From Aldehydirespirator sp965204415 (GTDB lineage Bacteria; Actinomycetota; Acidimicrobiia; Acidimicrobiales; Aldehydirespiratoraceae), in NCBI GenBank assembly GCA_965204415.1, contig CBDBEL010000001.1, positions 434,001 to 498,000 of the forward strand: a stretch of DNA of 64,000 nt. The letters run 5' to 3'. The position numbers and the translations under genes were made by a program. Within the stretch, counting starts at the first letter, position 1. Every line of letters begins with the position of its first letter. Shown in pieces: positions 1 to 8,003 of this stretch. The notes beneath the pieces were generated by a model. It searched no databases. It had not been told where the DNA came from and saw nothing but the letters and a program-made list of their open reading frames with translations.

Positions 1-617
1 TGCATGACCGCCACCCGGTCGGCCACCGCGAAAGCCTCGTCGTGGTCGTGGGTGACGTGCAGCACCGTGACGCCTATGCGCCGCAGCAGGAACCGCAGCT
101 CCTCGGTGAGCTCGTCGCGGCGGGGACGGTCGAGCGAGCCGAGAGGCTCGTCGAGCATCAGCAGGCGGGGCTCGGGCGCGAGCGAGCGGGCCAGCGCGAC
201 CCGTTGAGCCTCGCCTCCCGACAGGGTGGCGATCTGACGCTCCTCGAAACCGGTCAGCCCCACCAGGGCCAGCACTTCCCGGACCCGCTTCCGCCGGGCG
301 GCGGCGTCCATCTTCTGCATCCGCAGGCCGAAGGCCACGTTGGCGGCCACGTCGCGATGGGAGAACAGCGCGTGCTCCTGGAACATCAGACCGAAGTCGC
401 GACGGTGCACCGGTAGGCCCTCCAGGTCCTCGCCGTCCCAGCGAACTTCCCCGGCGTCCAGGGGCTGGAGGCCGGCCACCGCCCTCAGCAGCGTGCTCTT
501 GCCGCAGCCGCTCGGTCCGAGGATGGCCACCACCTCGCCGGTGGACACCTCGAGGTCGATGCGGTCGAGGGCTGCCACCCTTCCGAAGGCGACCGAGGCA
601 CTAGTGACCGTCAGCAT
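1..617 (-). CDS. thiQ: Thiamine ABC transporter ATP-binding protein (partial)
   Basis: This is the ATPase that energises thiamine (or TPP) import through the ThiP permease at the inner face of the membrane. The reading frame starts with ATG at 617 and runs off the left edge, so about 205 residues are visible and the C-terminus is missing. In order it shows a Walker A motif (GPSGCGKST), the Q-loop (MFQEHALF), the ABC signature (LSGGEAQR), Walker B (LLMLDEP) and the switch His (HVTHDHDEA). It begins 20 bp after the permease stop, as third gene of a thiB-thiP-thiQ operon. Specificity is inferred from the neighbouring ThiB and the upstream TPP riboswitch; the ATPase alone would also fit iron or spermidine transporters. 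Confidence 0.88.
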   Translation of the reverse strand, partial: MLTVTSASVAFGRVAALDRIDLEVSTGEVVAILGPSGCGKSTLLRAVAGLQPLDAGEVRWDGEDLEGLPVHRRDFGLMFQEHALFSHRDVAANVAFGLRMQKMDAAARRKRVREVLALVGLTGFEERQIATLSGGEAQRVALARSLAPEPRLLMLDEPLGSLDRPRRDELTEELRFLLRRIGVTVLHVTHDHDEAFAVADRVAVM

Positions 618-637
618 CTGGCACGCTCGCCCGACAC

Positions 638-2287
638 CTAGAACACTCCCCGGCGGGTGTCGCCCCACAGGTCCATGACGAAGACTGCCACAGCGGTGAG
701 GGCCATGAGCGCCACCGCCAGCGCCATGGCCTGGCCCCGGAGCGTCTCGCCCGGGGTGCCCAGCAGCCGGAACAGCGCCAGCGGGGCCGTCAGAGTCTCC
801 GGCCGACGGGGGATGAACGACGTGGCCCCGAACTCCCCCAGCGACACCGCGAACGCGAACCCGGCCCCGACAGCCACACCGCGTGCCGCCACCCGCAGGT
901 CCACCTCGCGGCGGACCCGCCGGGGCGAGGCGCCCAGGATGGCTGCGGCCTCCCGGGTGCGGGGGTTCACGGTTCGCAGCATCGGCACCAGCGTGCGCAC
1001 CACGAACGGGATCCCCACCACCGCGTGGGCGATGGGCACGAGCAGCAGCGACGTGCGTATGTCGATCGGTGGGCGGTTGAGCACCAGTAGGAACCCGAGG
1101 CCGACGGTGACCGCGGAGGTGCCCAGCGGCAGCGTCAGCCCGACGTCGAAGATCCGCCCGATCGGGCGGCTGCTGCCGCGGGCGGCACGGACCACCACCA
1201 TGGTGGCTGCGCCGCCCACTAGCAGGGCCAGGGCCGCGGCCGGCACCGCGAACATGAGCGAGTTGCCCAGCGCCGCCAGCGCGGTGTCGGGCAGCAGGTT
1301 GACCCGTTCGGCCATGGCCGTGTAGTTGCGCAACGTGTATCCGCCGCTCCGGCCAGCAGCCAGGGAGCGCTCGACCAGCACCGCGATCGGCAGCCCCAGG
1401 ATCACCGCCATGACAGCCAGGTTGGCGAACAGGCCAGGCCCCCGGCGCCTGGGAGCGGCCGCGGGCGACGAGACCGGCTCCGCGACGGCCCGGCGCCGCT
1501 CCAGCGCGTTGGAGACGACCACCAGCGCCACCACCGCAACCAACTGCACCACCGCCAGGGCTGCGGCGGTGGCCAGGTCCAGCCGGACTACCGCGAACCG
1601 GTAGATCTCGGTCTCGACAGTCGCCCGGGTCGGGCCGCCCAGCACCAGCACCACCCCGAACGAAGTGAACGAGAACAGGAACACGATGGCCGAGGCCGCC
1701 GCGATCGACGGTGCCAGCCGGGGCAGGACCACCCGGCGGAAGACCTCGAGCCGCGACGCTCCGAGCACCCTCGCCTGATCCTCCACCCTGGCGTCGAGGG
1801 CGGACCAGTGGGCGCCGACGGTTCGCAGCACCACCGCGTAGTTGAAGAAGACATGGGCCATCAGGATGGCCCACACGGTGTGGCGCAGGTTCACGGCGCC
1901 GCCGCCGGCCAGGCCGAACCGGTCGAACACCCCCTCGAAGGCGGCCGCCACCACCACGGTGGGCAGCACGAAGGGCACGGTCGCCAGCGGCCGCAGCAGC
2001 CTCTGCCCCCGGAACCGCAGCCGGGCCATGGCCCCCGCAGCCGGCAGGGCCACCGCCACGGTGAGAACGGTTGAGACGGCCGCCTGCCACACCGTGAACC
2101 AGATCACCGAACGGTGCGGCCCCGAGCCGAGCACGTCGCCCAGCGCCGCGGCCGGGCCGGACCCGCCGAGGCCCCGGGCGATCACGCCGCCGATGGGCCA
2201 CACGAAGAACAGCGCCATGAACCCGCCGACCGCGGCGATCGGAAGCGCGCCGGCGAGGCCCCGGCCGAGGCGGCTCACAGCGGCCAC
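638..2287 (-). CDS. thiP: Thiamine ABC transporter permease, fused two-domain
   Basis: This integral membrane protein of 549 residues has two binding-protein-dependent permease halves in one chain, as in ThiP and FbpB-type permeases. Each half has about six hydrophobic segments and an EAA-type cytoplasmic loop: EDQARVLGAS in the first half and EAAAILGAS in the second. It forms the channel for the substrate delivered by ThiB. The start is GTG at 2287, 32 bp after the thiB stop; a second in-frame GTG nine bases downstream is possible. Family membership is clear, and thiamine as substrate follows from the operon and riboswitch. Confidence 0.88.
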   Translation of the reverse strand: MAAVSRLGRGLAGALPIAAVGGFMALFFVWPIGGVIARGLGGSGPAAALGDVLGSGPHRSVIWFTVWQAAVSTVLTVAVALPAAGAMARLRFRGQRLLRPLATVPFVLPTVVVAAAFEGVFDRFGLAGGGAVNLRHTVWAILMAHVFFNYAVVLRTVGAHWSALDARVEDQARVLGASRLEVFRRVVLPRLAPSIAAASAIVFLFSFTSFGVVLVLGGPTRATVETEIYRFAVVRLDLATAAALAVVQLVAVVALVVVSNALERRRAVAEPVSSPAAAPRRRGPGLFANLAVMAVILGLPIAVLVERSLAAGRSGGYTLRNYTAMAERVNLLPDTALAALGNSLMFAVPAAALALLVGGAATMVVVRAARGSSRPIGRIFDVGLTLPLGTSAVTVGLGFLLVLNRPPIDIRTSLLLVPIAHAVVGIPFVVRTLVPMLRTVNPRTREAAAILGASPRRVRREVDLRVAARGVAVGAGFAFAVSLGEFGATSFIPRRPETLTAPLALFRLLGTPGETLRGQAMALAVALMALTAVAVFVMDLWGDTRRGVF

Positions 2288-2319
2288 GGGGCCAGCACTC
2301 GGGCGTCAGCCGGAGGGGG

Positions 2320-3426
2320 TCACCGCAGGACGACCTCCACCCAGCGCTCGGTCCAGGCGTTGCGCTGGGCTTCGACTTCAGCCGGCTCGAGGATGAACGG
2401 GTCCTCCGCGATCTCGGCGTGGGCCACGAACTCCGGCGGCAGGGTCGCCGATTCGACAACCGGGAACACGAACATGTTGAGGGGAACATCGTTCTGGAAG
2501 GTCTCGGTGAGCATGAAGTCGATCAGGGCCTGAGCGCCGCCAGGGTTGCCGGCGCCCGCGAGCACGCCCGCGAACTCGATCTGGCGGTAGCAGCTGGCCG
2601 TGACCACACCCGTGGGCGGCTCGTCGACGGGCGGATCGGCATAGATGACCTCCGCGGGCGGGCTCGACGCGTACGACACCACGATCGGGCGGTCGCCCCC
2701 GCCAGCGGTGAACTCGCCGTAGTAGGCGTCCTCCCACCCGGCGGTGACGGCCACGCCGTTGTCGCGCAGCGCGGCCCAGTAGTCCTCCCAGCCGTCGCCG
2801 TAACGAGCGATGGTGGCCAGCAGGAAGGCCAGGCCCGGCGACGAGGTCTCCGGGCTCTGGACCACGAGCATTCCCTCGTAGGCGGGATCGGTCAGGTCGT
2901 CGAGCGACGAGGGTGGGGACAGCGATTCGTCGAACGCGTCGACCCAGTAGTTCAGGCACACGTCGCCGAAGTCGATGGGCGTGACCCGGTGCTCGCCGTC
3001 CAGCTCGAAGTGGTCGGGCACACCGGCGAGGCCGGCCGACTCGTAGGGCTCGAACATGTCGCAGTCGAGTCCCCGTTGCAGGAAGGTGTTGTCGATCCCG
3101 AAGAGCACGTCTCCCAGCGGCTCGCCGGCGGTGAGGCATGCCTGGGCCACGAGCGCCCCGGCGTCCCCGGAGGCGAGCTGCTCCACGACGATGCCGGTGG
3201 ACTCTGTGAAGGCCTCGAACGTCTCGGGTGACACGTAGAACGAGTCGTGGGTGAGCAGCGTCACAGTGGTGCCGGCGAGGTCCTCGGAATCCTCGGAGCG
3301 GTCGCCGCTGCACGCCGCCGCGATCACAGTCAATGCGACCGCGGCCGCGACGGCTCTGCGGTGTAAACGGCTCCTCCGGCGCGGCGCGCCGGGGTGGGCC
3401 GGGATTCGGGCATGTGGTCGATCCAT
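2320..3426 (-). CDS. thiB: Thiamine-binding lipoprotein ThiB/TbpA
   Basis: Extracytoplasmic solute receptor that captures thiamine or its phosphates for the ThiP/ThiQ importer; 368 residues. An Arg-rich N-terminus is followed by a hydrophobic stretch ending in the lipobox IAAAC, so it is probably a lipid-anchored surface protein. ThiB-typical segments include HDSFYVS, the SGDAG loop, LFGIDNTFL and DFGDVCLNYW. I chose ATG at 3426: the sequence GGAGGAAG stands just ahead of it and forms the 3' edge of the TPP riboswitch. A longer frame opening at 3474 would start inside the riboswitch and is rejected. It is the first gene of the operon and is predicted to be repressed by TPP through that riboswitch. 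Confidence 0.92.
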   Translation of the reverse strand: MDRPHARIPAHPGAPRRRSRLHRRAVAAAVALTVIAAACSGDRSEDSEDLAGTTVTLLTHDSFYVSPETFEAFTESTGIVVEQLASGDAGALVAQACLTAGEPLGDVLFGIDNTFLQRGLDCDMFEPYESAGLAGVPDHFELDGEHRVTPIDFGDVCLNYWVDAFDESLSPPSSLDDLTDPAYEGMLVVQSPETSSPGLAFLLATIARYGDGWEDYWAALRDNGVAVTAGWEDAYYGEFTAGGGDRPIVVSYASSPPAEVIYADPPVDEPPTGVVTASCYRQIEFAGVLAGAGNPGGAQALIDFMLTETFQNDVPLNMFVFPVVESATLPPEFVAHAEIAEDPFILEPAEVEAQRNAWTERWVEVVLR

Positions 3427-3431
3427 GGGTC

Positions 3432-3526
3432 TTCCTCCGCTGGCATTACCCAGATCAGGTCGGCGGGTCGACACCGCTGCGATCGCGCGGGTGCCCTCTC
3501 AGCCCGGCTGCCCCGAGCTCCCCGGT
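3432..3526 (-). promoter_or_regulatory. TPP riboswitch (THI element)
   Basis: On the minus strand the two conserved THI-box halves are present: GGGCTGAGAGGGCACCC early, then CTGATCTGGGTAATGCCAGC (about 3438-3457), followed directly by GGAGGAAG and the thiB start. This is the aptamer that binds thiamine pyrophosphate and represses thiamine genes when TPP is abundant. Because the ribosome binding site lies at the 3' edge of the element, control is probably at translation initiation. A TATAGT hexamer at 3542-3547 is a fitting -10 box for the transcript. Confidence 0.93.
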
Positions 3527-3541
3527 CGGTTGTCACCAGTG

Positions 3542-3547
3542 ACTATA
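3542..3547 (-). promoter_or_regulatory. Probable -10 box of the thi operon
   Basis: TATAGT on the minus strand lies about 16 bases upstream of the riboswitch 5' edge, so transcription would start just before the aptamer. No convincing -35 hexamer is visible. A near-palindrome GTCACCAGTGAC (3532-3543) overlaps the expected start site and could be an operator, but nothing else supports that. Confidence 0.45.
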
Positions 3548-3609
3548 TTCCGGCTTTCGCCGCGGGGCCAGATCAGGCATCGGCGCCCGCGGCCTCTAGC
3601 GTCGCAGTC

Positions 3610-4773
3610 ATGCGGGTCTCGGTGATCGTTCCGACCTACAACGAGGCCGACAACATCGTCGAGGTCATCACCCGGCTGCAGCATGCCCTGCGCGACCAGT
3701 CCCACGAGATCATCGTGGTCGACGACGACAGCCCCGACGGCACGTGGCGGGTGGCCCGGAGCCACAGCGCGGGTGATCCGGCGGTGCGGGTGATCCGGCG
3801 GATCGGTGAGCGGGGACTGGCCTCGGCGGTCCTCGACGGGATGGCTGCGGCCGAGGGCGACGCCCTCGCGGTGATGGACGGCGACCTCCAGCACGACGAG
3901 ACGGCCCTGCCGGAGATGGTCCGGTCCGTGCTGGACGGCGGCGCCGACGTCTGCGTGGGCAGCCGCACCGGCGAGAGCGGGTCCTTCGGCGACCGGTCCA
4001 GGCTGCGCCACTGGCTGACCGCGGCCGGCACCGCGCTGGTGCGACGGCTGCTGCCGCGCCTGCGCCGCACCAGCGACCCGCTCAGCGGCTTCTTCGTCGT
4101 CAGCCGGGGCCTCTACGAGCGGGCCGCGCCCAGGATCAGCCGCGGCCTGCGGGAGTACAAGATCCTGTGGGCGTTCCTGGCCCGCAGCGGAGGTCTCGAC
4201 GTCACCGAGGTGGGCTACGACTTCCGGCCCCGGGTCGGGGGCGAGACCAAGCTGTCGACCGCGGTCCTGCTCGACGACCTGGTCAACGCGCTGGCCCTGC
4301 GGCTCGGCCGAGCGGTGTCGCCGCGGTTCGTGAAGTACTGCCTGGTCGGCGCGAGCGGGGTGGCTGTGAGCCTGGCGGTGTACGGCCTCGGCGAGCTGGC
4401 CGGCCTTCCTACCATCAACCTCGGCATCGCACCCGACCTGAACCCGATCTACCTCTCCGCCCTGCTCGGGATCCAGGCCAGCATCGTCACGAACTTCCTG
4501 GCCAACAACTTCTTCACCTTCTACGACCGGCGCTACCGGGGCTGGGGTCTGGTGGGCGGGCTGCTGCTGTTCCAGGCCGTGTCGATCGTGGGCGTGTTCG
4601 TTCAGCTGGCCGTGTTCCAGCTGCTGCACCGCAACGGCTTCCCCACCGCGTCGACGAATGCCGACGTGGCGGCGGCCGTCAACAACAGCATCGGCCTGGC
4701 CGTGGCCACGCTCACCAACTTCTTCCTCAACGTCTCGGTCACCTGGAACCGGGCACGAGGGCGGACTCGGTGA
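3610..4773 (+). CDS. GT2 glycosyltransferase (DPM-synthase-like) with GtrA domain
   Basis: A 387-residue two-domain membrane enzyme. Residues 1 to about 230 are a GT-A glycosyltransferase: VSVIVPTYNEADN opens the fold, DDDSPDGT follows, and MDGDLQHDE is the DxD/QHD signature of dolichol- or polyprenol-phosphate mannosyltransferases. The C-terminal third has four hydrophobic segments of the GtrA/DPMS type, with FVKYCLVGASGVAVS at its start. The likely reaction is transfer of a sugar from a nucleotide donor to polyprenyl phosphate for wall glycan or glycoprotein synthesis. ATG at 3610 starts exactly at the conserved fold; the frame is open farther upstream but that part overlaps the thi regulatory region on the other strand. 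Confidence 0.9.
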   Translation: MRVSVIVPTYNEADNIVEVITRLQHALRDQSHEIIVVDDDSPDGTWRVARSHSAGDPAVRVIRRIGERGLASAVLDGMAAAEGDALAVMDGDLQHDETALPEMVRSVLDGGADVCVGSRTGESGSFGDRSRLRHWLTAAGTALVRRLLPRLRRTSDPLSGFFVVSRGLYERAAPRISRGLREYKILWAFLARSGGLDVTEVGYDFRPRVGGETKLSTAVLLDDLVNALALRLGRAVSPRFVKYCLVGASGVAVSLAVYGLGELAGLPTINLGIAPDLNPIYLSALLGIQASIVTNFLANNFFTFYDRRYRGWGLVGGLLLFQAVSIVGVFVQLAVFQLLHRNGFPTASTNADVAAAVNNSIGLAVATLTNFFLNVSVTWNRARGRTR

Positions 4774-4813
4774 AGGCGACAGCTCGCACAAGGCAACGGA
4801 TGCTGGCGCGGCC

Positions 4814-4921
4814 ATGGCGGTACTGGTCTGCTTTGTACTGGCTGCGGCCTGCAGCGGCGACTCCAGTTCGGAGCCTGAGCCCGTCGTCAACGCTGATTCG
4901 CTCGGCCTCCGGCCGGGATAG
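4814..4921 (+). CDS. Short lipoprotein-like ORF, possible gene remnant
   Basis: A 35-codon ORF between the glycosyltransferase and exonuclease genes. It encodes a hydrophobic stretch followed by a lipobox-like AAACSGDSSSEPEP, which looks like the signal peptide and first residues of an actinobacterial lipoprotein. It stops 9 bp before the xthA start. It may be a truncated lipoprotein gene of which only the export signal survives. No partner or function can be assigned. Confidence 0.3.
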   Translation: MAVLVCFVLAAACSGDSSSEPEPVVNADSLGLRPG

Positions 4922-4930
4922 GGTCGGCCC

Positions 4931-5725
4931 GTGAGGGTCGTCACCTGGAACGTCAACTCGCTCAGGGCGCGGCTCGACCGGGTGCAGCGCTGGATCGAGT
5001 CGTTCTCTCCGGACGTTGTGTGCCTCCAGGAGACCAAGCTCGCCGACGACGCCTTCCCGGCCCTGGCCTTCCAGTCCCTCGGCTACGACTGCTTCCACCA
5101 CGGCGAGGGACGCTGGAACGGCGTGGCCGTGCTGAGCAGGGTGGGGTTGGAGGACCCGGTGGCCGGGTTCGGGGACGGCATCGACCCGGACCCCGACGCC
5201 CGGCTTGCGTGGGCCACCTGCGGAGGCGTGCGGGTGGCGTCGTGCTATGTGCCCAACGGCCGGGCCATAGGCCACGACCACTACCACTACAAGCTCGACT
5301 GGCTGGGCCGGTTGCGGGCCTCTCTGGACCTGCAGGCCGATCCCGGCGCGCCCGCGCTGGTCTGCGGCGACTTCAACGTCGCACCCGACGACCGCGACGT
5401 CTACGACCCCTCGGCCTTCACCGACACCACCCACACCAGTGCGGCGGAGCGGGAGAGGCTCGCCGGCCTGCTCGAGTGGGGGCTGGTCGATGTGTTCCGT
5501 GAGCACCACCCCGGCGAGGGGCTGTTCACCTGGTGGGACTACCGGGGAGGCGACTTCCACAAGCGCAAGGGCATGCGCATCGACCTCGCGTTGGGGACCG
5601 CTGCGGTGGCTGAGGCGTCCCGCTTCGCGCTGATCGACCGCAACGAGCGCAAGGGTCCCAAGGACGACCCTCCCAGCGACCACGCCCCCCTGTTCGTCGA
5701 TCTCGATCTGGACGGGGAGGGCTGA
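4931..5725 (+). CDS. xthA: Exodeoxyribonuclease III family AP endonuclease
   Basis: Repair nuclease of 264 residues that cleaves DNA at abasic sites and removes 3'-blocking groups in base-excision repair. The exonuclease-endonuclease-phosphatase fold is marked by VVTWNVNSLRAR at the N-terminus, CLQETKL (metal-binding Glu), the CYVPNGR region, CGDFNVAPDDRD, and the C-terminal SDHAPL with the catalytic His. The length is normal. The GTG at 4931 begins directly at the conserved VVTWN segment. It stands alone between the glycosyltransferase and the antiporter. Confidence 0.93.
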   Translation: MRVVTWNVNSLRARLDRVQRWIESFSPDVVCLQETKLADDAFPALAFQSLGYDCFHHGEGRWNGVAVLSRVGLEDPVAGFGDGIDPDPDARLAWATCGGVRVASCYVPNGRAIGHDHYHYKLDWLGRLRASLDLQADPGAPALVCGDFNVAPDDRDVYDPSAFTDTTHTSAAERERLAGLLEWGLVDVFREHHPGEGLFTWWDYRGGDFHKRKGMRIDLALGTAAVAEASRFALIDRNERKGPKDDPPSDHAPLFVDLDLDGEG

Positions 5726-5777
5726 CGGCGGTGACGCTGATCGCCGGCTGCGCACACGGCGTGACGGAGGGCCCGGA

Positions 5778-8003
5778 GTGCTGACCCCTCTCGACGAGCA
5801 CGCCCTGCTCGTCTTCTGGACCCAGCTGCTGGTGCTGGTGGCCGCGGCCCGGGCCGCGGGCTACGGCATGCGCCGGGTGGGGCTCCCCTCGGTGATCGGC
5901 CATCTCGCCGCCGGGGTGGTGTTGGGCCCGTCGGTGTTCGGGCAGGTCTGGCCCAGCGGCTTCGAGTGGTTCCTGCCCCATGAGGAGATCTCCTCGGGTG
6001 CGCTGTTCGCGGTCAGCTGGCTCGGGGTGGCTCTGTTGCTGGTGACAGCCGGATTCGAGACCGACCTCGCGCTGATCCGCCGCCTCGGGCGGGCCGCGGC
6101 CCTGGTCACCGGGTTCAGCCTGGTGGTGCCCCTGGCCGGAGGACTGGTCACCGGCCTGCTGCTGCCCGACGACTTCGTGGGCGGCGGCGCGGACCGGACC
6201 GTGTTCGCTCTGTTCGTGGCGGCCGCGCTGTCGGTGTCGGCGCTGGCGGTGATCGCCCGGATCCTGTCGGAGCTGGGGCTGATGAGGCGGGACTTCGGGC
6301 AGATAACGGTGGCCGCGGGCATGGCCAACGACGTGGTCGGCTGGGTGATGCTGGCCGTGTTCGCGGGGTTCGCCTCGGCGGGCTCCGTGTCGGTCTCGGG
6401 GACGCTTCGGACCGTGCTGGGCCTTGCCGCGTTCCTGGCGCTGGCCATGACCCTGGGCCAGCGGGCCGTGGACGCCAGCCTGCGCCGGGTCCGGCGCGAC
6501 GGCCCCAACCTGCGGGGCGCGCTCGGCATCGCGGTCATCACGATGCTGCTGTTCGGGGTGGTGACCCAGGCTCTGGGCATCGAGGCCGTGCTCGGCGCGT
6601 TCGTGGCGGGCGTGGTGCTGAACCGCTCCCGGTTCCAGCAGCACGAGGTGGAACACCACATCGAGTCGCTCACCAACGCCTTCCTGGCCCCGGTGTTCTT
6701 CGCCATGGCCGGGCTCAGGGTCGACCTGTCCCTTCTCGGCGAGGGCGAGGCCCTGGCCTGGGCGGGCGCGGTCATGGCGGTGGCGATAGTGGCCAAGTTC
6801 GCGGGGGCCTTCGTCGGAGCCAGGATGGCGGGACAGTCCCAGCGGGCCGCGGTCGCGCTGGGCGCCGGGCTGAACGCCAGGGGCGCGCTGGAGATCGTGA
6901 TCGCCTCGGTGGGCCTTTCGCTCGGTGTCTTCAGCGAGACCGCCTACACGGTGATCGTCATCGTGCCCCTGGTGACGTCGGTGTTCGCCGCGGTGAGCCT
7001 GCGGCTGGCGGTGCGCGACTGGATGGGATCGCCCGCCGAGCGGGAGCGCCTCGAGCGCGAAGAGGCCCTCAGCCGCAACCTCGTGGTCCGGTCGTCGCGG
7101 CTGCTGCTGCCCTCGAGGGCGGAGCCCGCCTCCATCGCGGCCGCCCAGTTGATGCACTTCGCGTGGCCGGTGCAGGTGCCCGCGACCGTGATCTCGGTGA
7201 CCCCCGACAGCGGGTCGGGCGCGTCGTACACCTCCGACGGCGCCGCCGCCCGCTGGCCCGACATCACCGTCGTCCGCAACGTGCTGCACGGCCGCGAGGT
7301 CGACCACCGGCAGGTGCGGGTGGCCAGCGGCGCCGGTGCTGTGGTTGCGGCCGCCGTCGTGGCCGAGGCCCGCCTGGGCTACGGAGCGATATGTGTCGGC
7401 GTTGCCGGCCGGCACGAGGGCCAGCTCTACTCGCCCCTGGTCGACGAGCTGCTGCTGCACTCGCCGTTGCCGGTTGTGATCGTGCGACGGGCCGACGACA
7501 TCGAGACGCCGTTGCCGGGAGCCTTCACCCGTGCCATCGTGCCCGTCACCGGCACGCAGTCATCCAGGGCCGCCCAGGAGGTGGCCTTCGGCGTCAGCGG
7601 CCAGCTCGGCACTCAGGTGGTGCTGACCCACGTCGTGCAGCGCCAGCGGCCGCTGCTCCCCATGGTGCCGGCCCGGCTGGCCCGCACCAGGCTGGCGGCC
7701 CGCTTGCTGGGCGAGGACCGCAGCGAGTCGGCCCGGGAGGTGGTCGACTCTCTCATGGAGTCGGCCCGGTCCCGCGGCTCGGAGATGGGCATCGACGTCC
7801 GCACCCTGGTGCCGGAGGGCTCGTCGGTGGCGTCGACGCTGGTGTCGGTGGCCGCCGAGCAGGAGGCCGACCTGGTGGTGCTGGGGGCATCGCTGCGCAA
7901 CGTGGACGGCCGACCGTTCCTGGGGCACACCGTTGAGACCGTGCTGGAGCGCTGCACCGCCAACGTGGCGGTGGTGGCCATGCCCCGGGCCGGGTCCGGC
8001 TAG
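5778..8003 (+). CDS. Kef-type cation/proton antiporter with C-terminal UspA domains
   Basis: A 741-residue monovalent cation:proton antiporter of the CPA2 family. Residues about 10-420 contain a run of roughly a dozen hydrophobic segments with the family features PSVIGHLAAGVVLGPS and LGAGLNARGALEIV. About 300 soluble residues follow and look like two universal-stress-protein-like domains, the second ending in VVLGASLRNVDGRPFLGHTVE, where a USP nucleotide-binding loop would be. Exchange of K+ or Na+ for protons with cytoplasmic sensing by the USP part is the likely role. The start is GTG at 5778. The 3' end overlaps the convergent helicase gene by 4 bp. Confidence 0.9.
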   Translation: MLTPLDEHALLVFWTQLLVLVAAARAAGYGMRRVGLPSVIGHLAAGVVLGPSVFGQVWPSGFEWFLPHEEISSGALFAVSWLGVALLLVTAGFETDLALIRRLGRAAALVTGFSLVVPLAGGLVTGLLLPDDFVGGGADRTVFALFVAAALSVSALAVIARILSELGLMRRDFGQITVAAGMANDVVGWVMLAVFAGFASAGSVSVSGTLRTVLGLAAFLALAMTLGQRAVDASLRRVRRDGPNLRGALGIAVITMLLFGVVTQALGIEAVLGAFVAGVVLNRSRFQQHEVEHHIESLTNAFLAPVFFAMAGLRVDLSLLGEGEALAWAGAVMAVAIVAKFAGAFVGARMAGQSQRAAVALGAGLNARGALEIVIASVGLSLGVFSETAYTVIVIVPLVTSVFAAVSLRLAVRDWMGSPAERERLEREEALSRNLVVRSSRLLLPSRAEPASIAAAQLMHFAWPVQVPATVISVTPDSGSGASYTSDGAAARWPDITVVRNVLHGREVDHRQVRVASGAGAVVAAAVVAEARLGYGAICVGVAGRHEGQLYSPLVDELLLHSPLPVVIVRRADDIETPLPGAFTRAIVPVTGTQSSRAAQEVAFGVSGQLGTQVVLTHVVQRQRPLLPMVPARLARTRLAARLLGEDRSESAREVVDSLMESARSRGSEMGIDVRTLVPEGSSVASTLVSVAAEQEADLVVLGASLRNVDGRPFLGHTVETVLERCTANVAVVAMPRAGSG

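Noticed and set aside
3427..3474. Upstream start for thiB at 3474
   Set aside because: It lies within the TPP riboswitch aptamer and has no ribosome binding site; 3426 has one.
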